Shown: piece after piece, positions 26,217 to 38,700 of the stretch
Numbering within the stretch: the first letter of the stretch is position 1
How the letters are laid out: every line of letters begins with the position of its first letter
From: Serilophus lunatus
Taxonomy: Eukaryota > Chordata > Aves > Passeriformes > Eurylaimidae
Reading direction: 5' to 3'
Assembly: GCA_013399895.1 (NCBI GenBank)
Contig: VXBA01001334.1
Location: forward strand, 354,811 to 418,810
DNA length: 64,000 nucleotides
Program-made: the position numbers and the translations under genes
Notes under the pieces: model-generated
Told to the model about the DNA's origin: nothing
The model's database searches: none
The model's input: only the letters and a program-made list of their open reading frames with translations

Positions 26217-27519
26217 GGTCTCCTTTTTCCATGACAGTATAAGTTCCCCTACTTTTTGATTTTCAGATTCGTTCAATTTTTCTCTTGGACAATGTGCTCC
26301 TGAACAACCTGTACTATTTCCCTAAGCTCTCTCCCTTAGAGAGCTGCAGTGAAAATTATCCCTGGGTCTCAAAAATGCCAATAAGAGAACAAATAATATT
26401 TGTTCATGATAGTCTTCAGTGCAAACGATGACTGATTAGTGTTATGTGTGACATCAACAGAGACAGTAATCAAGGTTACTTTAGCATTGATTTTTTACAG
26501 AGGTGAAGCCTCTTTGATGTATTACTCCATCAACACCTTCAGAGCCAAACTTTGCACATGAAATTAATCCAAATTAATTAGAATATTTGTAGATAGTGCT
26601 GGGCTTTTTTATGTTGCAAAATAAATATTAATTCAGTGGCTTTTTTTTTTTTTTTTTTACCTCATGCAGCATGTGTGGCTATGAAAGGAAAAAGAACCCT
26701 ATTGATCAGTACACTGAAATATGTTAGAAAGTTTTGGCACCTGAGGTGGTCTGAGAGGCTGCTTCCCTAGAATCAACTCAATGCCTAATAGAGAAATTAA
26801 GGAAACTGGATACAAATTTTATTGACTTTACTGATACACTTAGTCATGGAAAAAGTAATGTTTCCAATATATGAAAAGGTGTAAAGTTACAACTAATGTA
26901 TATTTTCCCAAAATATACTTAAAACAGTGAACTGTGATTCTGCCCTGCAGGGAAGGTGTGCCCTGAGGGCACTGATCAGAGGTGTCTTTGAAATTCAGAA
27001 ATGTATTTGATCAGGAATATTGTCTAGTATTACCAATTTTTTTTACTTGCCAGTGGGACAAGTAAATTCCTATGATTTACGCCGGACTATCTTCATCTGA
27101 TTTCCTCTGGAAAGAGAAGAAGACATGTGTATCACCTCTATTCCTCTGAAATTTACCCCAAATGCTTTTGGCTAGTGTAGTAACATTTTTTCTGATTCCC
27201 AGAATCTAGGACTCCAGTTATGATTCCCAGAAATATGTGATATGGGACTGGGAAAAAAGGCAGAGAGGGTTCCTGCTAATTGAGACATTTGAATGTTTGA
27301 GTCCTTCCCTGTTTGTGCATACTTCTTCATACAAAATATATAGGGAATTTTGACTGTGAAATTATATCAGTCTCATCATACTGATATTTTTGAACCCACT
27401 ACACTCAGTCTTATCCTTAGATGCAGTCTCCCATCTTTATTACTGAAGTTTGAAGCGGGTGCAAGAAAACTACACAATCTTTTTTCAGCATGAGTTGCAG
27501 ATCAGAAACGGGTCTATAG

Positions 27520-28521
27520 TGTACTGGGTTTTCTGGCCAGGTTTGATAGGGGATGGGGAGATGCTGTAGGAAAGGCTTCTTTGAGAAGCTGCTGTCTGGC
27601 AGAGCCAATTTCAGCCGGCTCCAGGCTGCACTTGTTGCTGACCAAGGTCAGGCCAATCAGAAGGGAGAGTAATGGCTCTCTAATAACATATTTAAGAAGG
27701 AAGGAAAAAAGTTAAGGGCCAGATGAAGATGGGAGCCAGAGAAGAGCAGAGTGAGAACATGTGAGCAACAATGCCCACAGCAAGGTCATTGAAGAAGGAG
27801 GGGCAGAAGGTGCTCCAGGCATAGAGCTGAGGTTCCCCTGCAGCCCATGGTGAAGACCATGGTGGAGCAGCTGTGCCCCTGCAGCCCATGGAGGACCACA
27901 GGAGTGCAGAGATCCACCTGTAGCCCGTGGAGGAGCCACAATTGAGGAGGTGGATGCTAGAAGGAAGCTGTGACTCCGTGAGAGGCCCATTTTGGATCAG
28001 GGTCCTGGTAGGGGTCTGCTGACCTGTGGTAAAAGTAGCTCACACTGGAGCAGGATTCTCCTGCTAGGACTTGTGGCCTGAGGGAGACCCACACTGGAGC
28101 AGCCTGGGCCTGAAGGATTGACCCTATGGAAAAGTGATCCATACGGCAGCAGTGTCTGAAGAACTGTTGCCCATGGGGTGAACTAACACTGGATCCATGG
28201 GAAGGATCGCACAGGAAGCAGGAGAAAGGCTCCTCTCTCTGAGCAGCGGCAGAAACAATTGACCATGACCTTCATTTCCCATCTCCCTGTGCCACTGGTG
28301 GGCAGGAGGTAGAATTTGGAAGGACAGAATTAATATTTAATTAATACCCTCACCTGGAAACTATTTTTCCTGTGATAGTCATCAGTGAGGAATCTTTCAT
28401 GGTCCTTATGTTAATTAATGAAGCCCTTTGTCATGTTTTCCCTCCTCTGTACATTTGCAACTGGGAGTGTGAGAGTGGCTTTAGTGGGTCCCTGGCATCC
28501 AGCCAGGGTCAAACCACTGCA
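27520..28521 (+). mobile_element. Solo LTR of an avian ERVL-type endogenous retrovirus
   Basis: About 1.0 kb matches the layout of a widespread avian ERVL LTR. It starts at TGTACTGGG (27520). In the U3 there is a CCAAT box (27653-27659) and a TATA-like TATTTAAG (27689-27696). Imperfect short tandem units based on 'gcagcccatggagga' (27840-27950) and on '(g)acccacactggagcag' (28040-28110) follow. The 3' end holds 'agccctttgtcatgttttcc' and 'ggcatccagccagggtcaa' before the end near 28521. The segment that normally carries the polyadenylation signal looks deleted around 28320-28370. No gag, pol or env follows on either side, so this is a solo LTR. The flanks CTATA (27514-27518) and CTACA (28522-28526) could be a decayed target-site duplication. 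The family name rests on recall of the consensus. Confidence 0.8.
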
Positions 28522-31245
28522 CTACATTTAGTCTCATTTTTCACTGGGCAAAAAAAATATAAAATAAAAACTAAACTGACAGTTAAAAACATTCCACTTT
28601 AAACATCAAATAAGTTGTCAAAATCCTGCCTAGAGAAAGTAACAATACAGAGCCTCTAACTTGATTAGGCTCTTTGGAGCCTCATCAAAGGATAAATAAA
28701 TGAGTACTTGCATTATTTCAGTAATGCATGGATGACCATTTCCTCAACAGATTTAGTCATCACATGACATTATCACAGAAACAATAAATCCTTTTCTGCA
28801 GCCCATTATTCTCTAAAAGGAAGAATCTGAGATTGTTCTCTGCTCACATATCCCAACTTATGTTATCTGAGTGGCACCAGCAAGCAGTATCAGTGAAACA
28901 TTTGTCCTGTCCTGGGAAAGAAATGCAGAAATGCAGGGTGATGCAGAATAGCAGACTGCAAGAGAGAGTGTCTTCAATAAGCCCATGTGTCCTTCTAAAT
29001 CCAGAGAGGAAAATTGTATGGGGAATAAACTCCCAGTGGCTTCTATGAGCATAGGAACTTGGTGGATGAGGCTTCTGCCACTGTGTGGTGACAGATGTGG
29101 CAGGGGCTCCGCAGGAGCATGTGCTGCCGCAGGCACACAGTCAGCACTATTAGCATTTGCCTGAAGCAGCAGTAACTCCTGCTGGAATATCTGTCCCTGT
29201 TTGCCAACGATTGTCGTGATGACAAGGATCCCGTCTTCTCCAAACTCTAGTTCCATACGTCAATGTTATCCTTATTGGGGTCTCAGGTTAAGATGAAGGG
29301 TAGAATAGCCTGGAAGCAATTCTAACAGGCACCAATCCACATCCATCTACTTATTGTCAGTCTGCTTCCTTATTCAGTATGTTGAGCCAAAGTATTTCAT
29401 TGCAGAACATAAGAAAGGGCCTGGTCATACATGCTGTAGATGGGCTACTCATTACTGAACACACAAGGAATCCCTCATAGGCTATTTGGATTTTGATTCC
29501 TGTCCCTTGCCACTGAGTTGTGCATCAGGAATGGAGTTTGTTGTTTAAACTCCTGGAAACTACAATGGAGTCCTGCTGATATAGAATAAAAGTGAATCTA
29601 GAGAGGTAGAACAATGATGGATAGACTGTCCACCCATATTGTTTGGGTGATTGAATCCTGCTGGTAAAAGATTCTGAGTCTGGTTACAAGACCTGTAGAT
29701 AGCAAATATGTTAGTGCTGATAATAAGGATGATGAAAGACAGAGATAGATGATCTGAACTTCCTCGGTATCAAAATTAACCTCTTGTTAATTTTGTATTG
29801 TAGACCTCTTGTAAATTTACCTCTGATTCATGGTGGTGTTAACAAGAGCAGAAACAGTCTCTGCATATATACATTAGTATTTTGTGTGTATCCTTGTCTT
29901 TGGATTTGCATGTGAATATGAAATAATTCTATGCAAGTGTGGGATGGGATTTAATTGTTTTCTCAAACAATATATTCTTATCTTTCTGGAAGCAGTTCAG
30001 ACCATCAGAGTTGTTGTTGATGAGCTCACTAATTAATTTCCAATACTTAACCTTGTATTTTGCTTCATTACCAGTGCTCTGTTCCCCTTAGTTTTACATT
30101 TGGTATCAGAAAGTTCATTTAGAATCCAGTCAATCTTTCAATGCTAGTTCTGCACTCTAAATTTTTTATTCAGTAAGGACACAATGGGAATAATGTTTGT
30201 GTCTGTCAAGGAGGTGCATGAAAACTTCTGAGTTGCATTGTCTATAGAAAAAAACTCCAAACAACCAAAAAACAAAATCCNCAAGGTGACTAGCTATGAT
30301 GATAAAATAGTTTATAGGCAATCAGTTTATACAAGTAGAAAGATGAAAAACTTAGATTAAGATTTTATTTTAAAATAATTAAATAATTGCTTTTATTATG
30401 TTTTATTTTCTTTAGTGCTCTAGTTTTTACTTGTATTATTACCTTGGAGGCTCTGGAGATAAATACCTTCAGAAAGGAGAGAAGTGGCAATGCAGTTTTT
30501 AAATATCAGTGTTGCATCTGATGATCTGCCTAAACATGAGGTCCAAGATAACTGGATCTTCTCCTGACTTGAGGACAGCTTGAGGCTTCTGTCCTGCTCT
30601 GTGAGAGGGAATGGTGTGGAGAATATAAAAACATGTTTCATGCTGGTCATCCCCTCCCCTTTATTTTCTGCGACTTCACTTTCTGAATAGGGTCTAAGGG
30701 TACACAATGAAGCTAATTAATCAACAGAGAATCTTATGGTTCCAATGGATTCTCTTTCTGTGAAGATTAGAAGATTAGATGCTTTCTGTTTCGTCTACAG
30801 AAATACGTGCTGTCAGACTTGGAACAGGATCAAAGTCAGGAAGTGCCCCAGCCAGCATTATTTCAGAGATTATACTATATCCACTGGCCTTACATTTAAT
30901 GAATTCTTATTTTTGCAGTATGCATCAGTACATTGTAATTCTTCATGTTTAAGCATTACAAAGACTATTGTTGTTGCTGACATTAAGCCTTCTCTGCAAA
31001 CAGTGGCCTTTGTACGAACAGGCTCTGTCTCTACAAGGTGGCCTGGGAACATATCTGGGCTTTGGACAAGGATGTACATCTTGGCTGTGGTTTGCCTTTA
31101 GTTAGGAACAAGACCTGAATTTGTACCAGTGCTTTCACTCTCTTCCTTCTCTTCTATGCATTGATGTTCACAGAAGGAAAAATCCCAGGCAAAACCCAGG
31201 CAAGCATCTTCCTAGCCTGGGTGGTTTGGGAAATCAAGACCCGAA

Positions 31246-31265
31246 GGCATAGCACTGGCTATGCC
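31246..31265. repeat. Perfect 8 bp inverted repeat (hairpin)
   Basis: GGCATAGC, a 4-base ACTG loop, then GCTATGCC. It is isolated, and no function is implied by its surroundings. Confidence 0.85.
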
Positions 31266-31331
31266 ACAGGTCATTTTAATTTGGTGTCCATCCAACTATA
31301 ACATATTTTTCTGTCTTGAAAATATGTCTGT

Positions 31332-31369
31332 TACCCTATTTTTGGCTCTCTACCCTATTTTTGGCTCTC
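31332..31369. repeat. 19 bp tandem duplication
   Basis: TACCCTATTTTTGGCTCTC is present twice, back to back, without a mismatch. Identity between the copies suggests a recent duplication or an assembly artefact. Confidence 0.92.
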
Positions 31370-33238
31370 TTTACCTTAATTTATTATATTCTTTTCTAGG
31401 AGACAGAGAGAATCCTATATTTCCCAGATCTGATTGTGTGGGGTTTGATGCAAATATGTACGGGATGCCACAAAAGCATTTCTAGTACTCTGTGACATCT
31501 AGACAATTGGGAAAAAAAGTGAGATGACTGGTGAGTTGGAAGGAGTAGGAAAATGATGAGGAGGTATGCAATGCAGCATTATGATTCTGAAAAACAGCCC
31601 TAGGAATTCCTGTAGAAACTCCTACCAACTTTGGTCTTGAATGAGATAATTTAGGTACAACTTGCTGATTTCCACTCAAAAAAAAAGTAAAAATAGAGAT
31701 GTCATTAAGACATGGTTGGGACATCAAGAATCACTGTTGGGTTCATTTCTATATGTGAGAAAAATATATTGTGTTAATTACTCTCTTTGCAGTTCCTCTG
31801 GGGATTTTTCACAATTTCCCCAAACCATTTACTGGGCATGACTTCCTCTGGAACTTTATTAACTTTTGATACTTTTATGCTTTCAGGAAATTTTTCAATG
31901 CAATGTATTCTATGTATTGAACCATATATATACAATGTATCTGTTGCTTAAATTTTGTATCTCAATATTTGCATTTTCTAAGAGGCATTTTATGGCTGAA
32001 TTCATAGCTTATGAACTCATGAATTTGATAGGTTGTCCGCTACATGTTTACTGCCTGTATCCCAGATATCCTACATCTTTCTGGTTATGATGGAGAAGAG
32101 AAGGCATTAACTCCCTCTAAGTAACAAAACCATTTTCCTGCTGGTACAGAAACGATGCCTGATATTGTCAGGGATGCTTGGGACATTCTCTTCCTCTGCT
32201 GGATTTGAAGACAGATTTCTTTTTGTCTTTCATACTAAATATGATGTCACATCTGTTCTGGGACAACAAAAGAAATACTAATTTTCATTTTCTTCAGTTT
32301 TGCCTTGAATTCTCACTTTTGACAGTTTCAAACTCCTCAAAAAGAGTAATCCTGTCAGAACCATAAAATCTGGGGCAAGATCAGACACAGCTGTCCTTCA
32401 GGATCAAACTAAAAGGCTTCAATCAGATGGAAGAATTAAAGAAATATCTTTTTGTCTTTTTTGTTTGTTTGTTTTGTTTTGAGCATCCAGATTTGATCTA
32501 TATTGGCATGACTACAAAAACATATTATAAACTTGGATGCTTGAAATTGCATGAAGTGAATTTTAAATAGCATATTCATTTAGAATAATCTGAATTTGCA
32601 AATCGTGCTGCATTAGTAACTCCCATAGTTTACAAAAGGGAATGATATGGCAGGAGGGATGTAATTATCCAAAGCAAACAACCAAATGAACAAGCACACA
32701 TTCAAAGTAAAAACAGATTACCGTGGACTCTGCAAGATCCTCATATAGGAAAACAAGTTTCACAAAAATAAAGAAATTCAAATGCCAACCAAATGAAATA
32801 ATAAAGAGAAAGGAGGCAAACTCAGCAAATTAGTTCTTTGGAATTAGATAAATCTAATTCTATTTTATAGTTTCCCACCACATACTGAGTATAGTCATCA
32901 GCTAGGCCTGTTTATTGGTGCCTAATGACCCACTGCTGCCCATGAATCACAGTTTTACTAATACAGACATAACTTAGTAATTTCTTTCCCAGTCAAAGTT
33001 TTTACATCTTTGGGAGATGTTTAACTTTAAAACTGTTCAGGGATAAAAATTCAAGAGGTCTTATCCCAGTGTTTAACTGCATTCGGGAGAGATTGCTTAG
33101 GAAAATTTTTGTAATTGCTGTTATAACGAAGCAGCTTCTTTTGTGCTATAAATATTTTAAAAAAGTGTGCTACGTCAGGAAGATCCAAAACTTCATCTTG
33201 AGAGTCAAAGCTTCTCCCACAGACATGTATAGATATAT

Positions 33239-33239
33239 G

Positions 33240-33286
<47 letters not shown>
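33239..33286. repeat. (CA)n microsatellite with (TA)n end
   Basis: About nineteen CA units with a single G interruption are followed by TATATA. The Cys-Val-rich and Thr-His-rich frames over it are repeat translations. Confidence 0.97.
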
Positions 33287-33697
33287 GGCATACCTTTGTT
33301 TACCAAGTTGTGCAGTACACAACAACCAGTTACATCTAGATTTATGAGTTGACTGTTACAGGACTCACTGGAGAAAAGGAAGAGAAACCCCTTTTTGTTC
33401 AGTTAGCATGTACTCTGTTTAGCATATTGATAAATGGCTTATAAGAAGAGCTTAACAGTGAATAATTTTGGATGATACCTAAAGAATCCCCATTCGGGAG
33501 TGACAGATTTGAAATGTTCTCTGAGGAACTGTAGGAAGGTCTCACAGCGCTTGCTGGATAAACAACCAACTGGCAGATAAAATCCTGTAGTAATTAGTGC
33601 TCATGGGTAGGACCAGTCATTAGGGATCAGCTATGCACAAGCATTTGGGCACTTCATTCCTAGTGATTCCTAGGTTTTTATATCACTGAATCCTTTG

Positions 33698-33805
33698 AGA
33701 ATCTGGGCCAAAGTAAGTTGCCCAAGGTCACACAGAAAGCCTGTGGCAAAGTGAAAGATTCAACCCAGCTTTGCTGAGAAATCCTACCGCAATTTTAAGC
33801 ATGAG
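33698..33805 (-). mobile_element. Ancient MIR-type SINE remnant
   Basis: The core 'agttgcccaaggtcacacag' (33716-33735) is the reverse of the highly conserved MIR core. It is followed by 'aaagcctgtggcaaag' and 'ttcaacccagctttgctgag', which match the usual continuation of that orientation. MIR is an ancient amniote SINE, and avian copies are strongly diverged, as here. Limits are approximate. Confidence 0.65.
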
Positions 33806-35534
33806 ATCTTTTTTTTTTTTTTTTTGTCCTTCATCATGCTTAAATCTAGGGCCTTTTTGCAATTATTTATAGGCACCAGTGAAATTCAATGACACACAGC
33901 ATTAAAGAAACTCTGTTTCTATTTATCCTCACTCTAAATAAAGTAAAATGTCTTTGAGAGCTTTATTCTTGCTGGCAGGGTTCTCCCAAAACCCTTTCAG
34001 AGGCGCATCTCAGACTCAGTATTTAATACTAGTGATGCAGTTGCATTTCCATAATTCAGCTGTTCAATCAAGGTCTTCCACTTTTTTAAATGTGTAAGTC
34101 ATAAATATGAAAAAAAAAAAAAGTGTTTGCAATCTCTGCTGACTGAATTAAAAGTCTTAAAGAAACTTTCCATGCTATGAGGACTGTGAAGGATTTGGCA
34201 GAAATGGTGCTAACAATTAAAGCAGCCAGAGACAGATTAAATTTGCTGATGACAGCTCATTTCTGAGATGGTTACAGCAAAAGTCTGATAAACGCTTATC
34301 TGAAATTCACAGTTTTGATGAGGCTTCTGCTTGTACCAGGAGAAAATGAAACACTCTAAATAGCATGTGATCCTAGGGAAAGGTCTGCTTGGTACTGCAG
34401 GAGGAAGCTGGCATTTCTGCTGCAGTTATGATTGAGAATTATTATAACCCTTTGTTTTCACAGCAGGAAAAATAAGTCTACACTGCATCTTGTAAGTGAA
34501 ACCAAGGGCAATTTCAATCTTCATGGAAAGTTTTCAATGTTTAAGCAAAGGGGGAAAAAAGAAAGGAAGGTGGGATATATTTGAATCGACAGAAAAACAA
34601 ATATTTTCTTTTCCTCCATACATTTAATGGGAGAAAGGATCAGCCATCTTGTTGTATTATGAATTCCTTAGATCCAGAATAATAACATAGTGAGTGGAAG
34701 AGGCCTGGTATTACTCTGGTGTGAAGTACATCTGCACACACGAGGCATTACAGCAGAAGCAGCTGAACCCTGAAGTATGGACTCAGTTTGAATTTCTGCA
34801 GGTCTGTGTGGTTTCTGCACCAGATTCCTGTACCACCAGCCCCCTAGGAATCTGTAAGACTTTGCACTGGAGAGTTTGCAGAAAAATTCAAACACTGTGT
34901 CTGGTCCCTTGGGCTCAGCATAATTATGAGGTTTTAATCAACTCTAGTTGTTCTTAAGCTGCTTTTAGGTGAGAAGCTGGTAAGGTGTTCAGCAGAATCA
35001 TGCCAAAGAAAACGATGGAAATAGGTAAACAGATGTTATTCCAGGCAGCAATCGAGGCCATGGAGACATTAAATGAAACAGAGCTAAATAAAAAGGAACT
35101 GATGAAGAAAAATGCTTTTACACGTGTGATACAAATAGACAGTGTGATTCATTGCCAAGGGACCAAGGATTTAGGTAAAGTTTTTAAAGTTATTAGTACT
35201 TAAATGGCTAATATATCCTCTAGAGGGTGTTTTTAAAGAGTTGTCTTAAAAAAATACTAAATGCTGTAACAGAAACAAATAGAAAGGATATTCAAGAGTA
35301 TTTTTTTCAAGTCAGAGCAACTTCTTAGCTTAGAGACAATAGGTAGAGAAGATCTATGGGGAAAGAAAACAACCAGAAACAAAAACAAAACAAGACCACT
35401 CAGCTTTGTCAGCAAAGGAGTTTTTCGTACTTCTCTCTAAGTATCCTTTTTTGACTATGCCCAGGCTAATCTTGTTTCTGATCCAGGAAAGTAAAGGTTG
35501 TGCTTGTTAAGTTGAAAGGTTTTGAGAAAAATGG

Positions 35535-35613
35535 TGAAGAGGCAAGGAGAAGAAAGAAGGAGAAAGAAGAAGAAAGAAGAAGAAAGAATAAAAGAAGAAG
35601 AAGAAGAGAAAAT
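35535..35613. repeat. Imperfect (GAA/AGAAGA)n polypurine tract
   Basis: About 80 bp of purine with irregular GAA and GAAA units. Confidence 0.88.
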
Positions 35614-38600
35614 GAGGCAATAATATTTTTTTAAATGAAAAAGCACAATTGTTTAAAGCTGTAGTATACAGACATCACTTTCTTTTACTGCATTTTATAT
35701 TAGATTACTCACACAGGGATTTAAGTAGGAACATATCTTTTATTAAAATCATATAAATAAAAACATGTTTTTCTGCCCTCCAGCATGTTTACAGATGCAT
35801 TTATTTATTTTACAATATTCTATTTAATTAAAGATCCAGTGTTATAGGAATAAAACTTTCTGAGATATTTATACCTCCAAGATAAAATTGGGCAGGTTTG
35901 CAGTGACACAATTGACACCCAAATCCACAGACTGCACATAAGATTTTTGCAGAAGTTCTCTATTGCATAGTTGTGTTATCAGCTAAACAGGACTGACAAA
36001 CTCAACATTCAGTAAATTTGAATATCTCAGTGGCTGTATCTTGGTAGCTCCTTCCCTGTGGAAATAGAACAATTTTTATTAGTTGGGAAGCTCTTAGTTT
36101 TTATTCAGTGAAACTTGGGCAGCAGTGCAAGAGGAAAATTCAAATGTTGACGTGAACTTTGGCTTCTTTGTCTCTCCAGAGAAAACACGAGGAGAAGATG
36201 TTGAATGAGTGAAACTTTGTCGGAGCTCCTCATGTTCAGTTTTTTGGGCTTTGCTCTAGGACTGCCTTTGGCGCCTGAGTTAACTTGTCCATGGCATAAA
36301 GCTTTCCACCACATCCCAGTGGCCATTCACTGCTCTGCAATTCTGATACCCCTGCATCAGCATTTCCTGTTGGAGAGCACTAAACAAGGAGTTCACACAC
36401 TTCAAAGATAAATTATGGGCTACATTTTCTATGAACTTATTTTAAATAACTAATCAATTATGATTTTCCCATGGATGAAAGATAATTTTCTTCTGTAACA
36501 CTGTGGCTAGATACTTTTTAAGTTCTAAGCAGATTTTCGTAACTGCCTGTTCATTTCAGATTTTTATTCAGAGCTTGTACGTTTAAGATTATTTTTAAAA
36601 CAATTTTTTTCAATTGGACAATTTTTAGTTGGAAAAGGAATTTAGTCTTTATTAGAGACTATCCTCTACTGTGTATATAGGTATTATTAAAAAGTTATTT
36701 GACTTTTTTTGTAATTCTTCTATGAATAGTAATTCTTCTTTGAAATTCTCAATTGCCTTTCTTTCTGAGAGTTAATATCAAGTTTAAAATTCAAGCTCAA
36801 AAAAGTAGAAAATAAAATTTAATTTCCCTATTTAATTCTATTCAAATGTTTTATTACATGGTCAATATTATACAATGTCTACTTAATTGTTTGTTTTGTT
36901 TGTTTGTTTGTTTGTTTTTTCACAAATCTGTGTGGAGAATGGGGAAAGGATGCAACGTCTTTCTATTTTTTCACCCAAACTAGATAAAAACTCAATTTAT
37001 GAAAATTTAATGGAAAAATATGAGGAATAAGTAACTAAGTATCCTAAGAAAAACTAAGGCTAAATCATGTTTATAAAATTTTAAAACTAAAAAACCCCAA
37101 CCAACGAAAAATCCAAATAAACAAACAAACAGAATTTTAAACCCCCCAGAATTTAATCTTTTAATATCCAGTTATACATTTGATTTTAATTGTAATATTA
37201 CATTAAAACATTATAATATACCTGTTGTAAAACATCTCAAAGTTTGACCAGAAATTTTTCAGAGAAATATTATTTACTATTTATTTTTCTTCTGTATATC
37301 AGAAAAGCACAAATAGCAAATGATATTTGTAAGCTGTTTGTTTTCAGGAAAGTTCAGATAGAGATTAAATTCTCTTTTAGCTTTATTTAATTTTAGAATT
37401 CCTTAGCTTTTTGGTTTTTTTAAGCAGAAATCAAAATTACAAATTGAAATATTTGAAAGTTTCTTTTGTATTTCAAGAAACAAACAAAAAATATTACAAA
37501 GAACATTGTTATAGCTCAGAATGTGAAAATATCTGTTCATTTTTCTGCTTTTGTACTTTAATAGACATGAGCAGAGTAGGATTTTTTTCAGAAGGAAAAT
37601 GCTATATTCATTTCAGGATGGACATGCTCCTCTCATTGCACTTTCTTTGTGAATCAACAACAGCTTGTTTTTATAAGCAGGGTAGGCAAATAATCCATAT
37701 ATCTGTAAGGAAATGTAAGAATTTAATAGTTTTTTAAAAGTCAGTTGACTTAATCAAATCACAATTTTTTATTTGGTGCTATTTATGAATGGACAGACAG
37801 TAGTTCAACAGCCGAGTGATCAGACAAATGCATATGAATGATATAGCAGTAATCAGTGTTAGTGCTGAAGTAAATATTTGCATCAGGTTCTGATGGGTAA
37901 GTGCTATAAAAATTAAATTACAGCTAAAATTTTATTTTCCACTCAGGTTTAGCTGTTGTTACCATGGTAGATTCAGTGGCATTGATAACATCACAAAATT
38001 TTAGAGTTAAATTTTACTCTGAGTGTACGACACTGTGATTGGAATGGCTCTCTTGCTAATGGTGAGGAATTACTGTGATAGCAGCTTGCTGACACCAAGG
38101 TAAAAATAAAAATAAAGTAAAAATAAAAGTAAAAATTGAGCCTTCTGAAAGGTGTCCTGGTCCAACTCTCATCAAACTCATTAGAAAGACTCTGTTTACC
38201 CAATTCCATGAAATTTAGCACACACAAAAGTATTTTCTGCTGAAATTTTAATAAAAATATAATTTTTTTTATTTCCCCTTTTTTTACTTTCATTTTACTT
38301 TCCCTCTTTTTTTTTTAAAATTGATTTTCACATTTTAGTACTCTATCCATTTCTCATTTACCTATGATTTAAAAGAGTAAAGACATATTAAACCAAATCA
38401 AAACAAAAGCATAAAGATTTTCACATTCTAACACTGTCTGAACACAATTTTGAACAATTGAAAGTGTAAAGACATTGTTGCTGTATCATTTTTGTGAAAT
38501 TCAAGAACTTGAAAAAATGCCAGAAATAAAAAAGAGAAGGAAGAGTGACAGAAAACCACAGATATAAGCAAGCTTCAACTTTATATATGCTTTCATTTTT

Positions 38601-38655
38601 ATATATACTGCAAAAAGGTTTCATAGGAAGCAAAGTACTAAAATAACGATCTTTG

Positions 38656-38700
38656 GTTTGTTGTTTTTTTGTTTGTTTGTTGTTGTTGTTGTTGTTGTTT
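38656..38700. repeat. (TTG)n/(TTTG)n microsatellite
   Basis: TTTG units pass into about six TTG units. Confidence 0.9.

Larger units (their letters stand above)
28522..33238. other. Non-coding DNA with two unexplained open frames
   Basis: No gene was recognised. A minus-strand frame of 132 codons (28858-29256) covers a locally GC- and CpG-richer patch at 29040-29260 and starts with an acidic MELEFGEDG segment. A plus-strand frame of 121 codons lies at 30736-31101. Neither has a domain I can name, and frames of this length are about as many as chance predicts. A single N is at 30281. Confidence 0.45.

Noticed and set aside
26006..26276. Two Phe/Ser/Leu-rich minus-strand frames that look like membrane proteins
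   Set aside because: They read through a polypurine tract; the hydrophobic pattern comes from TTC/TTT/CTT codons.
27692..28142. Several minus-strand frames with Trp/Gly/Pro-rich repeats
   Set aside because: They are antisense readings of the tandem units in the ERVL-type LTR.
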